DNA of 64,000 bases. It comes from Piper betle. Taxonomy: Eukaryota; Streptophyta; Magnoliopsida; Piperales; Piperaceae. Below the pieces are notes generated by a model. It had not been told where the DNA came from. It did not search any database and saw nothing but the letters and a program-made list of their open reading frames with translations. The translations under genes and the position numbers were made by a program. This document shows, one piece after another, positions 17,389 to 31,300 of this stretch. Every line of letters starts with the position of its first letter. Position 1 is the stretch's first letter. The DNA lies in the NCBI GenBank assembly GCA_033002965.1, contig JAURVB010014474.1:186001-250000 (forward strand), in the 5' to 3' direction.

Positions 17389-20338
17389 CTCCACCTCCTT
17401 CTTATCAATCCCACAAATCCCTTCTTCTTCTCCTCCTTAATCGTATTCTTCGTCTTCAACTACTCCGGCGATTGGCGCACCACCGGCGACAGTCGGAGCG
17501 ACGGGAGAGAGGTGGTGCAATAAATACAAGAGGATGCGGATGAAGGGGGACGGGAAGGCGTCCAGGTTCGTGAATGACCCCTGGGCCCACTGCTCCGCCC
17601 ACGTATCATACTCGTAGAAAAATTAATGACCTTTTCACGTATTTTAGGTGTTTAGTTTAATTAATTAAATATCGTATTTGGACTCCTTGTTGATTTTTTT
17701 TATAAATAAATATTGAAAAAATTATTATTGACCATAATTGACGAGACTGCGTTGTATTATTTATAGATAGATAAGAGTTACCTATATTTTTTTAGTTTAA
17801 ATATTTTATATAATCATAATCTTAACCTAACTTGAGTATTTTACGACTAAAATAGAATTATTTGAATTATAAAAAATTTTATTTACATTTTTCAAATGTG
17901 ACCCAAAAATATATATGCACAAAATATTATCGATGTTTTGGGTCAGATAAAGAGTTAGTTCATTTTAAATGTGTTCATATTTATTAATTATAAAGGTCAA
18001 ATATATGGGTTTTTATATAACCCATTAATGAGGGTTATAACTATAATTTTTTCTCTTTTTTATGTATTTTCTTGTCTTTCACGTAATATTAAAAGGTATC
18101 AAAAATTTAAATTCATGTAGTCATAAAATGCAAAGAATTTTATAGTCGAATATTTTTAATTGCCAAACCACCCCTTTGTAGAATAGAGATATAGATACGA
18201 GGGCTTAGCATTTAGAAAATTGTCGCATTTACGCTATGTTTAATACAGAATTGAGCTATTTGGACAAACATGCCCTTGAATTTTTGTCCTGTATGTTGCA
18301 TGGGCTAACCAATAACTACTGTCGAGCGGGGGTATCTTTGTTAAAATAGTGCAAAATGTGTGCAAAAACCATATATGTCTAATATATGACAGTTTATGAA
18401 CTTCTGATCTCTTCTTATTATATGTCTATTTCAGAATACTTGGTAAATTAACAGATTCGGGCATTCAAGTTACCCATACTTAGTTTTTATTGTCAAATTT
18501 TGATTAGTATATCTATTACTTGATAATTTTAATGTTTTCAAAGTATTGGACAGATTAGATGTGTCAACTTCAAAAATTCATATCTCTCGAATTTTATTCC
18601 AAAAAAATATGAAATTTTAGGAAAAGAAAGTAAAAGTCGTAAAGTTGTTAATGTAAAAGGAATCATGTCAACAAGAGTTCTACACATCGAGTTATGAGTT
18701 TTATATAGATAAATTTAAAAAATGGTATATAGATAAGATATTTTTTTTAGACAACCAGTCTTGATCGAACTTATAATTTATTGGAAATAATAATGTTATA
18801 GGACCTGAAGTATATATTTTCTTAATAGAAATAAGATGTTAAAGAACTCGTTCACAAAAGTTTGGTTGGCCTAAATAAAGAAACAAGTTAATAAATAAAC
18901 GTACAAGAAGGAGAAATTATGTTGAAAAAGTTGGATGCGAACACGTGTGAACTAAACCTATCACCAACAAGGTGTCTATTAGTATAAAATAAAAATTGAC
19001 GTGTGGTTAAACACTTAGTATTGACCGGTAGGTCAATTTAAGTGGAATTAAATATGTTCTTAGTGATCTTCTACCTAAAGTGCACCCACATGTCAATTTG
19101 GTCAAAGGCATACTCTATGTTCGTCTTAGAGGTGGTGTATAAGATCGTATAGGATTTGTTACAAGTTTTAGTTGCTTAAATGGTCAACGGTTTAATAAAC
19201 AGGTTGAAACTCCTTAATTTTTTCTCCTATAGAGGTAAGGAAGTGGTTAATTGGATCTAAGATGAGTATTGGGATATATAAGGGCATGGGCATTAGGACC
19301 GAGTTTTGGTGATTTTGGATTAAGTTTTTGCTTGTTTTTCAAGGACTGAGCATTAGGATTTAAGTTCTAAAAGAAATCAAAACAGTTAAAAGTTAGTAAT
19401 TGAAACCTATCTAATAATTTCATGTAGACTATGCATATATATCATTAACTATGATGCTATGTGATTTGTTTAAAATATTTATGCATGAAGCATGTACAGT
19501 TTTATAATTTTTATGCTAGTTTTATTGTAGAATATGATAAATTCATGATAATATTTAGAATTATGATGAAGATTATAAATTCTTTATATAAATTAAGTTT
19601 AAAATTATATTTTAGTGTTTAAATATATGTTGATTAAGAATCATGAAGAAAATTAAGAATTTTTTATGTTTAATCAAAGAGGTGATAGCTCATATTCTTA
19701 AATTATTAAAAATCTGCTAAAATTATGACTCAAAGCTAATACATAAATTAAGAGGGCAATATGTTAGAATTTAGAAAAATGATGGGAAGTAGAACTTGTA
19801 GATCTAGAAATAAGATTTCCAGCACAACACGAATTATCTAAATCAGAGTTATATATATTAGATGTTATGCCCTATTTACTTTAGTGGTAAAATTGTCTAA
19901 TTTCACATCTAAATCCTAGTTAATTTAGGACTTGTAATTACTTATTAAAACACACATTGAGCATGTCCAACTGCTTCCTAAAATTTTTTTAAAAAAGTCC
20001 TAAGAATAAGATAAAGGTGATTTATGTCTATTTATTATAGACATGTTTGTGTTTAGTCATTATTAAATTAGTTAGTAAAAAATGGCATTAATTATGTATT
20101 ATCATAGTACTATTTGTCTGAATTACTAATACAATTATGTTATAAGGAGCCTATGACATATGTAGTATAAAATTATAACTGATTTATTATAATAATACAT
20201 GACCAATATCTAAAAATTAATTTATGTTCTTTCTAATTATAAATGTTTATACGATTTATGACACAATTTTATAGATCTTGATAAGAGCAATAATGAATAA
20301 ATAACTCATAAAAAGTATGAATAAAGTATGAATTATAT
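17389..20338. other. AT-rich intergenic region
   Basis: The first 150 bases may be the 5' UTR and promoter of the TPR gene. The remainder is AT-rich with no exon, tRNA or clear element end recognised. It probably consists of old transposon remains. Confidence 0.4.
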
Positions 20339-21240
20339 TTGCCTGTAATTATAGTGTTACAGTTATCTTATGTTCGGGCGCGGGTCTGTCCGCTGGTGCG
20401 GGTTAGAGTGTTCCCGCATCGGGTTGGAAGGGTTCGGTGGGACCGAGGCGCCCTTGCCGCGCAAAGAGACAGCGGGATGAGACTAAAGAGTCACAAGTAT
20501 TCAATAACACTTAGACAATTCTGCAACTGCAATGCTGCTTCAACTTCAGCAGGGAGAGATTGTCTTCCTCCTCTGGATTGCAATAACTCCTCCAAGGCGT
20601 CTCCTTCAATTGTAGCAAACCTTCATCTTCAAATACAGCGTCCTCATCAAAAGCATGCTGGAGCAACGTCCTCTCCAATCAGCAGCAGCAAGGTTGGCAT
20701 CTCATCCTTCAATGGCGTCCTTAGTTGCAGCAGGGTGTATTTCAGCAACTCCTTCTTCAATTCAGCAAACATGGGTGTCTTCCTCCTAGCAGCAGGGTGG
20801 ATTTCAGCAACTCCTTCTTCAATTCAGCAACAGCAAGGCAAGGTCTCCAGTAACAAGACAGAGTCTTCTACTTCTTCAAGTGGATCCTTCTTTAAGTAGT
20901 AATGCATGGCATCTCTTTCTTCTAGCCTCCATTGCAGCCAGCTCCCCCTGTAGCAGCAACAGGCGTCCTCCTTTATAGCAAGTAGCAACAACTTCATCTT
21001 CCTCCACTTCATCTTCTTCAATGGCAGCAATGACTTCGTCTTCCTCCACTTCGTCTTCTTCAATGGCAGCAATGACTTCGTCTTCTTCAATCTCGTGGAC
21101 CCCTTTCCCTCCTTCCGAATAAATCTCGCGTATCTTATTTCTATTAAATTAGGCATAACCACGGGTTCAACCACGACTGGCTGAGTTAACCGTCATGATT
21201 GAGCCGAGGGGTGCGGTGAAAAATTTGGACGAACATCTTA
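20339..21240. repeat. GC-richer island with two minisatellites
   Basis: An abrupt composition change in AT-rich surroundings. A unit containing 'TTTCAGCAACTCCTTCTTCA' occurs twice about 61 bases apart (about 20730 and 20791). A 42-base unit with 'TCTTCAATGGCAGCAATGAC' is repeated about 2.4 times at 20992-21090. A 186-codon open frame (20339-20899, +) is Ser/Gln-rich and resembles no family I know; an opposing 116-codon frame is Lys-rich through the same repeats. Both are probably by-products of the repeats. The island may be part of an unrecognised element. Confidence 0.5.
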
Positions 21241-24200
21241 TTAATGTATGTCATTACATTTATGCACAATCATGTAGGCTAAGATGTGTAATAATAATAC
21301 ACTTATATGATTGTTCAAGCTAGGGGAACGTAACAAATGAGTTCAAGGACTTTGTTGTGATATCCAAGTCTATTTAGTCGTTATTTGAGGAGTTTTAAAA
21401 TCCTTCGTTTTACATGATTAGTTGGTTCATATGTATGATTAGCCAGTTGATGTTTTCAATTGCAAAATAAAACATATGATAGATTATGTACGATAAAAAG
21501 TAAATATTAAGATAAAATATCTGACTAAGACATATTTTAATATTTTTACGGGTTAAGCTTAGGTACTAGGCCGACGACTTAACTGTTTTCAATGAAGATA
21601 ACATATACAAGAACTTGGACCTCATCACTGATTATCTATATTTTTATGACTAGTTTAGTAGACATACTTGATGGCGACTATGATGCAGACCCCTTGAGCA
21701 AGCATTTATGTAGACAAACTTTTATGTTCTCTATACGTTACTATTTGTACATCACATGTGATCACTTGTAGGTTTACATTATATTATTGAGTTTGGCGCG
21801 GATATGTCATTTGCAATAAGTTATGTGTAAATTCAGTGTGTATTAGCCTTATTTAATGAACTAAGTATGAAAAAAGATAATTTGTTACTCAATTCATTCA
21901 AGTTAACTTGATTTATGATATATTATGCAAATTATGTTTTTAATTATGTTATGTTACGATTATGTTCTTTTTATTGTAATTTATGATTACGATTATGCTA
22001 TGTTATGTAATAATTAAATAGAATAAGTATTTATGCAATTTAACCGATTGTTGATTATACGTGTTTTGATTTATATTACATATTATTTGTTTTGTCGTGA
22101 GTGCAATAGAATTAATGATACTGAATAGATAATGCAATGTTGTTTGTAAGTACTACGCTAAAATATGAATGTGAAATGAAAAAGTTCAACCTTAGTAGTT
22201 TTGTTGCATTAAAAACTATAAGGCTTTGTGGCCGAATGTTGAACTCCGAGGGCAAATGATTATTTTTATACCTTATGATTATGTGATAAATGTTATTTGT
22301 ATAGTTTTGATATTTGATAGCGATGATTAGTAAAATTTATTTTATTGTGATGTTCCATTTATGTTATGTTATGTTATGCATATGTGTTAGTAAGAAACGT
22401 GATAACGATCTTAATTTAGGGTTCAAATATGTTGAAAAACCCATGTCATTACGACTTAAACACAAATGTGTGTAGATTAACCTTCATCGGTAGACAATTA
22501 GCTAAAACATGTGGCAAAATGGAGGAAATAAGTGGATTAAAATAGGATCATCATGCAGGTAAAACAAAAAGAAAAGGAAAGGTCCAATGATAGTCCTCCC
22601 CTTTGGTTAATCCATGCTTTCTGTGATAATTATTTTTGTATAGTATTGTCAGAGAAAGTAATTTCAATAACAATTTTTTGGAGAAATATTAGAGGGAGAT
22701 ATTTCAATATTGTTGTTTTTTTTTTAATATGGAAGTTTCATGGGTATGGCCCAAAATGTTTTCCCAACATGGCCAAGATATTTATTTATCTTTATGATAT
22801 CGTAATGGGAGAGTGGATAGATGTAGCTAAGTAAGCTATTGTAGTTTTCAACCATATATTATTGATTTCTTTAGGGTAATGAAATGGGAGATTGGTTGGA
22901 AATAGCTTGAAAGCTATTGCAGCTTTCAACTATATGAATTTAAAATAGCATAAAAAAAGGGTTTATTGTTCGATATCTTCCCAATAATTTTTCCCCAAAT
23001 ATGACATCATTATACGCCTTGATCTTGATTGTTAGCTATATGTTAATTAATGGCTTTATTATGATATGATATGTATATCCAATAGATGCATGAATTATAC
23101 AAAGACTTAGAAAATGGCTCTTCTTATTTTGCCAACTAAATGAGGACGGCAAAGCATTCTTTCGATTACTATAAATGGAGGAAAGATTTGGAAGCAACCA
23201 AATTCCAAGCATACAAAGTTGAAAGAAACAGTCTAATTGCAATCCAACTAGGCCTTGAACTTTGCCATTTTTACGTCCAGACGCAATACTTAGATAAATA
23301 AGTACAAATACGTAGATAAATAAGTAGACACGCAGAAATTAATCCAAAATAAAATTGGCGTAGATGGGCAAAGTTCCTGATCGAAGACGGCATAAAAGAC
23401 AGTTCAGAGTATCCAAGCCCACGAGATGAATATAGCCGAGAAATGTGGCCGTGTTCCCTTTTCCAAAAGTCTATTCAAAAGGCAAGAAAATTCTTATGTG
23501 AACTGGCACAGTTTTATTAGGTTGTTTTGTTTTTCCAAGCAGTTTTATTAGCATCGTTTAAACAATATAAAGATTCAGGATGATGGAGTAAAGAACTTGC
23601 AGATAAACCCTATTTCAGTATCATTTTCACCTGGATGCAACAAGTTCACTTATCAACTATTTTGTTTCTCCCGGCAGGCTTGCCCACGCCCTCTCCTCGT
23701 GAAAGATCTCAGGATCGAACCTCGTATTTTACGAGCTCTCGACTGGGTTTATCTCCCTTGAGTGTTATCCAGGCGTTCTTCACGAACACCACTCCGTTTG
23801 CGTTGGTGTTATCATAATAAATTCTTCTTTCAAGCTTGGAGTATCAATATTCCACAACCCGAGAGATTTTTATCTGTTACTCCAAAAATATTTACATGTC
23901 TCGAAAAAATTTAATGAGTTATTATCTACCAATAACATTTTGGGTTTAATCTTTTTCTTTTCTCCACCCCTACCAATCCATCTGCCCAACTTCGTTTTAC
24001 ATGAAGCTATCTCAAATGGGTTGACTTACCTATATCCATGGCTACTCCATTCTGATATCTGCATTCAACAGTAATTTCCACTCGCCTAAAGTCAACTACT
24101 TATCATCACCAAATTATATTATATAATAAAGCACGATAAAAGGTACCTATACCTGTAATATTTTTTTGCGCTTATCTTTCGATCGTTTAAGTTTTTAACA

Positions 24201-24392
24201 TTGTATTATATTCGTGGAAGCTATATGAAATTGTGCGATAAATATCGGACAGCTCACCACGGCACATCAACTCAATATTTGTGTTTTTTTATGAAAGAGC
24301 CTTATATATACACATGCTTATATAAACTACAACTTTGTAGAGCAATTTAACGATTCATTACTCAAAATCTATTAAAAAAAATATAAAAATAA

Positions 24393-24428
<36 letters not shown>

Positions 24429-24700
24429 TCCTTTTCAATCAATCATGTGACTTTAACCTTTTCATCTCAATTATCAAAGTAATTATAATCAATCATATTT
24501 TTTAAAAATTTAAAAATAAATAAATACTGATGCCAAGAAAAAACAAAATTTAATCAGCATTTTACTTATACACACTATTTTTAAATTATACGTATAGTAA
24601 ACTCACATTATGAAACCAACTAAAAGATTCAAATTCATAAATTATATGAATTACAAGTCAATTTAATTTGCCATCAAGAAATACTAATCACGGGTTAATA
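21241..24700. other. AT-rich intergenic region
   Basis: No supported gene. Includes 'TTATGTTATGTTACGA'-like runs (about 21940-22020 and 22360-22380), a partial duplication of about 75 bases near 22800-22930 ('GCTATTGTAGTTTTCAAC' / 'GCTATTGCAGCTTTCAAC'), and an (AT)n run at about 24399-24424. Confidence 0.4.
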
Positions 24701-24701
24701 T

Positions 24702-25463
24702 CATAGTTATAAAAAATTGAATTGAACGTTAAATCGGATTGTTGTGGAGTCATTGAATCAGACTAATTCATCAAAAATCTAATAAGAATTGGTTTACTTG
24801 AATTTGTCAAAAATCGGTAAATTATTAGTTATAAAGGATGTCGTCTTTATGATGGATAGTATATATTATACTTTATAGCATTTTTTTATATTTTTTTGGA
24901 TTTTTTAAAATTATTTGAAGTTAGTTATTATTTTTTTAATCGAGTCAGATTCGAACTCAACTTTTAATTACAAGCAATACCACCAACTATTTATTTTCAG
25001 CAGTATTCTCTCCTCGTCACTACCACGCTGCCCTCCTTCACCGTTGTCGCCTCCACCTGCCGCCGCCGATCGTTGCCGCCCTCCAACCCCCCCTCCCCGC
25101 AGTCACCAACCCCCCCCGCCATTCGGCTGCGGCGCCGACGCCCCCAGTCTCCACCACCCCCACCCCTCCGGTTAGCCCCTCTTCCCCGTCCACCCCTTGC
25201 CCACCAACCCCCCTCCAGATGGCCCCCTCCATCCAGTCCATCCCCAAACCCCTGATTCTCTACCCCATCATTGCCACGCCGCCCCTAGCTTATCGTGCCG
25301 CCAGCCAATCGTCGTCATCCCCAACCCCCTTCCCCCACCTCAATCCCCCCCTCGCCAAATCTCCTCCTTGCACCCGCCACCCTATCTTGGGACCGGTCAA
25401 TTCTAACCATCGTCAACCTTAGGCAAAATTAGTCTGAATCAGCCGATTCTTAGGACCAATTTT
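24702..25463. repeat. Dispersed repeat of the 47.2-kb family, copy 1
   Basis: The left part (24702-24990) aligns with 47242-47560: 'AAATTATTTGAAGTTAGTTATTATTTTT', 'CGAGTCAGA' and 'CAACTTTTAATTA' recur in the same order. The centre is a C-rich low-complexity block giving Pro-rich spurious ORFs. The right end has 'AATCAGCCGATTCTT', matching 'AATCAGCCGATTTCG' of copy 2. No target duplication was identified. Confidence 0.6.
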
Positions 25464-26101
25464 TTACTGGCATTTTAACTTGATTTTGCACCAAACGAGT
25501 CCAATCAGCTCATCTCTACAACCATGGTAAGCATTACCTCCTAAAAATAAATTAGGATAACAATGGCAATCAATTCCTGGAAGTGGAGGGAAAGCCAGAG
25601 GGAGTAAGTCAGCCTTGTCTTTCATAAAGAAAGAAACCTTTTCACAACATAATCCAAATCCCGCAAGGATGAGTTGAAAACGATACCAATACCGCAAACA
25701 TGACAAATTGAGTTTCCCGCCGTGAACAGCTTACATAGTCGCTTGAACGAATGCTCACATTGTATCATTTCAATTTCCACATGAACAAGACCGCATCAAC
25801 GACGCAAAATACAACTCTTCAAAAAGGGTATGACTTGCTCGGTATATTATATAAATAATATTTTTAAAAAAAACAAAGAATATACATGAGATTATGGAAC
25901 AAAACATATGCATGGGAAAAACGAATAAAACCGCAACCGCTCACAAGCAAGCAATCCAAACACAGCAATGACAAAACGATTAACAAGTACATAGAGCTTG
26001 CTTCTGTCACATTCAAACCATAAATATGAGATAGATCACATTCTCCAAATGCCAGTAGTAGTCTTTGCACTAGTCTCCGCGCCATTTTCCCACATATGAA
26101 G
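25464..26101. other. 3' flank of the ALBA gene
   Basis: Likely contains the 3' UTR of the minus-strand ALBA gene. No independent gene is supported. If the alternative reading frame of the last ALBA exon is right, its stop codon is at about 26070-26072. Confidence 0.4.
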
Positions 26102-28742
26102 CTAGTTTGTTACTGCCCATTCCCCATCCCACTGGACTTGGTTGCCGCCTACCTCTGCCCCTTCCACGACCCCCTGCCTCCACTCCCGACCTCGACCATA
26201 GCCTCGGCCACCACCACCTCTACCTCTTTCATAACCGCCTGTCATGGAGAACAAAATATGTGCATTAAGGATGCCCTCTCACCACCACAAATAATAAGAA
26301 AAATCCAAGCTTCACCATCATACATCTATTAAGGATTAATGTAAATACAGCTGTAAGATCTAGCTAAGCACTGACTCACAAAGTCAAATCCAGGAAGGCT
26401 CCTCTAACATATAATTAAGAGTTCTTGCATAGACTAAATTTTAGTTAAATTTACACTTACCACGATTACTCCATCCCCGACCACGTCCACCACCACCACC
26501 ACCACCACGATTCCAGTTGTCGTAATATCCACCGCTATATTCTGTAAAAATACAATGGAAGCATTAGCACAAAAATATAATTCAATTTCCTTAATAGTGT
26601 TGCCACAATATTTTGATATACCATCATTGTAGTTGTAGTATCCACCTCGCCATAACCCCCTTCCCCTACCTCTACCTCGACCACGTCCACGCCCATATGA
26701 TTCTGAATAAAAAACAGGGTTTTAAAAATTTCAATAGTACTTCAAAGGTACAAAGATAATATGAGTCCAATGACATAGGAAACAAAAAACTTGCCCATTG
26801 GTGCCAAAGACAACCAAAATTGCAATTTACCACACTCATGCGGTTAAGGTTTATTAGATAGATGATGAGTACTAACAGCAAGACTTAATACCTTCATTTG
26901 GGCCGGTAGCTACAGCTTGCTTGGGTTGATGCTGATAGTTTGGACGCTGTTGCTGATACTGCTGACGCTGAGGCCTGGGTTGCTCTACAAAAGCAGGAGC
27001 TTGATACCTATATAAAAGTATATAATCAGCAACAGGGTTGAATATACTAACATAAGCAGTTAACAAGCAGTGCTTATATACTGTAGGCTAGAGTATCAAA
27101 TTTACCCTGGAGAATTCTTGTTCAGCTCATGGGTTGCCAGAGATATTGAAATCATAGAAACATGACGTGTCATCTCCAAGCTGAAAAAAAATCATTCAGA
27201 AAATCAGAATAAATATACACAGTAACAACTCCCAATATAAATTGCCATATAAAACAAACAACATCAACTTACGGAACAAGTCCCTCCTCAATAGGTTCCC
27301 AAACGTCAGTTATGCTGGTTGAACTGATCGATATATCTTGATGCAACCCAGGTATCCTTTTCTGTTCATGATGAAAATGAATCCCATATCAATATGCATC
27401 TTCAAAATAACCAAACATACCTTCACACATTACTGAACAGAACCTTTATTATTTCTGCAATAGCCACAGTCTTGCTAATTGCCTGTCCCATAGCCTTCAA
27501 GACAATCTCACCCACTTGTTTCTCCTGTTTGCAATTCAAAAATTAGACACACAACATTTTTCAATCCAAAATCCCAATGCATATGGTAAATGTTTACAAT
27601 GTTTTTTTATAAAAAAAATAATAATAAAATCATTCCAAACATCCAACTACGTTTCTCAGCTGTAAATAGATTCAGAATCAAAGATAAACCAGGACTCACT
27701 GATGCATAAACTGAAAATTATATTGAACATGATAACGAATTGATAAAATTGGGGTACATTAAAAAGAAAGAAATAATCTGTTCTATGTTAAAAATTGATG
27801 GCGTTAGGCATTAATCAACATTTAGCAAACATGTGGATATAAGAGGTTATGAAAGAACCATCAAGTTAAGAGAATTTACAGAAATGCAGTTCTCGTTAAG
27901 TTTGAGGTTAGTAAAATTGGCAACTAATGATTTTTTTTCATTTAAACCAGAAAATAAGACTGGTAATCAACTCCAAATTTCAGAATTTCCAGAAATAGAA
28001 AAACTAATAAAGCTATAGCCCCCACTTCACATATCTGCAACAAATCTACTAACCAAACACTTTTCATCTTGACAAAGGATGACCAAATTCCTTCGGGGAA
28101 TATAATTAAGCACTTTCCAAAAGACAACTACTACATCAGACGTGGACGGTACAAAGCACAAAGTTGAGCATATGGCCATGATCATATCATTCTCATTCAC
28201 AATTGTTCATACTCCGGCATGCAACATGCCCATCAAAGTTTATTTATTTTTTATTTTTTATTTTATTTTGTATTTTGCTTTTCTAACACAACATCCTTAC
28301 AGACAAATCAATCATATAGAGACGAACTAAACAATAAGAAATTAATTTTTTTAAAAAACATTGGTAATATATTGAGAAAACAAAGACAGAGCGATAACAA
28401 ACTAAAACTTTATCTAGCAACCAACCTAACATGCAAAGCAAAAATATTCAATCTTTACTACAATTTCAATTCATGAAAAGCAAAATCAAGCCAATCAACC
28501 GCTCATCCAGCAACAAACTTAACACAACTTCCCCCGAACTAATCAGAATATGCTCCAAAAACGCATCAAACCTCAAAACCAACAATCCAAAAAAACAAAG
28601 AAAAGAACTGGAGACAAACTTGGAGCAAGCTGGTGGCATAGCTGATATAGTTGCGAATCAGGCCCTGGGCGGTGATACGAATCTCGTTCTCGTTGATGGC
28701 CGTCTCCGGCCGGGGCTTCTCCACCCTCTGGTACCGGTCCAT
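26102..28742 (-). CDS. ALBA-domain RNA/DNA-binding protein with RGG tail
   Basis: Plant ALBA proteins bind RNA and DNA and act in translation control and R-loop or stress-granule biology. Eight minus-strand exons: 28742-28620, 27524-27444, 27361-27273, 27180-27106, 27007-26892, 26702-26622, 26541-26461 and 26238-26102, about 260 residues. The start chosen, 'MDRYQRVEKPRPE', is family-typical; an in-frame ATG 12 codons upstream (28778) is also open. The ALBA fold spans exons 1-4 ('NEIRITAQGLIRNYISYA', 'VGEIVLKAMGQAISKTVAIA', 'KRIPGLHQDISISSTSITDV'). Exon 5 is Gln/Pro-rich ('RPQRQQYQQQRPNY'). Exons 6-8 are RGG/GRG repeats. In exon 8 the RG-rich pattern breaks into 'EWRQGVVEGAEVGGNQVQWD', while the next frame reads 'AGGRGRGRGRRQPSPVGWG', so a 1-base deletion near 26180-26190 is possible. 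Confidence 0.9.
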
Positions 28743-29230
28743 GGCGGCGAACGGCGGAGGGCGGCGACCGGCGGCCACCGGCGGCGTACGGATAGGAGGG
28801 AGGGGAGGAGGTCCGGCGCTAAACCCTAACCGTTTGATTTCTATCTAAAATCGGTTATCGGCGATGGTGGGCCTACGAGGCTGTTCATATCTAGGAGTAG
28901 GTGAATGGGCTTGTGAAGTCTACTCGTGAGGCCCATTTTTATAATGGGCTTTTTTATCATGGAGGGGCGTGACAACTTTTTTTTTTGTTGGATAAAAAAT
29001 TGGTACAGATTATGGTCCTTTGACATCAAACAGTTCAAGTAGGTTAAAAAAAACAAAATTGATAAAGGTTTGGTTGATAGATCCAACTTTTTTCCCCCTC
29101 AAGCAACATAAGGAGTTTTTTAGTGTCTGCTTAATTATAAATGAATTTACAAAATTTACTTTTTAAATAAAAAAATTCCTAATTAGTCAACCAAGCCTGC
29201 GTCAACTCTTGGACGAGGAGCATCTAACAA
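28743..29230. other. Promoter and 5' flank of the ALBA gene
   Basis: GC-rich sequence just upstream of the start (28743-28830) fits a 5' UTR on the minus strand. Farther out it is AT-rich. No clear TATA box or other gene was identified. Confidence 0.4.
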
Positions 29231-30073
29231 TAGTGATGCCCATGATAGCAGATACCCCTTTGTCCGCATCAATTTGCGTCCATGCCTATAATTTATTTTG
29301 ACTTTGCAGATACCATCCATGTTTATCCGCAAAATAATTTATAAACATGGACGGACACAGAGACAAATACTGCCATTATATATTATTCATATATGAAGGC
29401 ACCATCGTAAATCAACATAAACTATAAAATCAATACAAATTAAGAAATTCAAACTCAAAATTAAATAAAAAGGGACACTCGTTGAAAAAAAAGTAAATTT
29501 AAACAATTTGTCTTAAACGGATCTAACTTGCATATTTTTAATTTTTTCTATGATATATAAGCCCAAAACATGCCCCCTCTCATTACACAACTAAAATTTC
29601 TAATAAAATAAGTACATCAACAACATATTTTCAACTTTATAGACAATCACATCATTTAAAATAATATATTGTAACAAAACTTTCCTCTCTGAAAATGTTA
29701 CATAAAATTTGAGTAGATAACCAACTTCTCTTCCTTACTAAATGTACACTTGAGATTTTGGATAAATATTATGCATATTCACAATTGCATAGACAATCAC
29801 ATTATTCAAAATGACAATCCTTCAATCCATATAAAGCAAATACACATCATTTATAGCGTGGATAATTATGTTAGCTAAGAAGATAATATTCTATTGAGTT
29901 TGGCATGTTGCTGACGTATATGCGATGACATTTATGGACGTGTTTGCAAGTGTCTATATTTTATGCCGTATACGGATGTGTGTCCGTAGTCTTTGTGGAT
30001 AGTCTATATTTTATATATGGATACTGCAGATCCAAGCACGAACGTGGTTGTCTGTCATTTTTGGACATCCCTA
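29231..30073. mobile_element. hAT-like non-autonomous element candidate
   Basis: Left end TAGTGATGCCCATGA; the right end, reverse-complemented, reads TAGGGATGTCCAAAAATG, so the ends are inverted repeats of about 12 bases with two mismatches. The flanking octamers TCTAACAA (29223-29230) and TCTTATAA (30074-30081) match at 6 of 8 positions, as for an old hAT target duplication. The interior shows inverted stretches with 'GGACGGACAC' and 'GTGTGTCCGTAG' but no coding capacity. Confidence 0.55.
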
Positions 30074-31053
30074 TCTTATAAATATTACGGATCGATCAGA
30101 AGAAGATAACTCTGTGGGTCTCTTAATATTTACTTAATTTAGAATTATTATTATTAAGAAAAGGTCGGAATAAAATTCTATCTAAATTATAAATTTTAAA
30201 AACTTTGACAAATTTTAATATATTTATCATCATGCTTTCAAATTAAAGTCTGTTATATAATAATATATACTTAACAAAACACTTCAAGAGCAAACTAAAT
30301 CGCGTTGAGAAATTTTGAAATATTAAGTCATAACTCATTACAATCGAGAACTAAGGCAAGAAGCACTTAACACTTAAGGTGTTAAAAAATGGAATTTGAG
30401 GGAATGTAATGTGCAGACAATAACAAAATAAATAAAAAACACCTAAGATTTGATTAATGTAATTAAGATATCCTAAATAAGTCAAATATATAAATGAGAC
30501 TAAGACTTCAGTGTTGCTCGTGCAGGGCATTTTTCGGTCAGACATGACATTTCTATGTTGAGATTCTAACTTATTCCAGCTTTTTACCGCGGCGAATCCG
30601 TTCATTCACGCAGTAGTCTTGTTTGGGTTACACCCACTCCGAACTAAATAAATAAATGATTTTTTTAAAAAAACTGTTAAATTTTTGTTAATTAAGAATA
30701 TAAGAAGCATACCTTGCAAAGAAATTGTAATAATAAGATGCAAGATATCTTAAGAAAAATAATATTGCCCCATACAATTCACATAAACTTGTACATCTAA
30801 TTCCATACCGTTGGTAAATTAATTTCATGAACGAACAACCTCCTGTTCTCATTATTATCAAAAGAAACGCATGCATGCGTCAAAGTAAATGATTCATTAG
30901 CACATATAAATTATAGGAAACTTAATTCGAAGGATGTTGACGACGAATGATAAGCAATTACATTTATGAAAGAAACCACTTACATATATGATAAATTATC
31001 AAGATTTAATAATAAGAAGTACATATACAAGATATATATGCCTTCCCGCTTCC

Positions 31054-31099
<46 letters not shown>

Positions 31100-31300
31100 A
31101 TATATCTTTCCCATGCACGCCAACGTTGTTACAAAACAAAAACACGCATTACAAAACATGACACAAGTCTGCAATATTCCATGCACTTAAATCAAATTAA
31201 TAAGTACACACATTTCATTAATCCCATCTACATATATCTTGTCGTTGAGAGACTAGAAGATTACTTAAAGCACAACCTAGCTAAATAACAACTGCATGCT
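30074..31300. other. AT-rich spacer
   Basis: No supported gene. A long (AT)n run lies at about 31058-31094. The last 40 bases are the 3' flank of the first glycine-rich protein gene. Confidence 0.4.

Noticed and set aside
17640..25000. Endogenous pararetrovirus or full-length retrotransposon
   Set aside because: Looked for reverse transcriptase, protease, zinc-knuckle or integrase motifs in the open frames and found none.
24915..25422. Proline-rich ORFs resembling cell-wall proteins
   Set aside because: C-rich low-complexity core of a dispersed repeat whose second copy has a different core; no signal peptide and no conserved frame.
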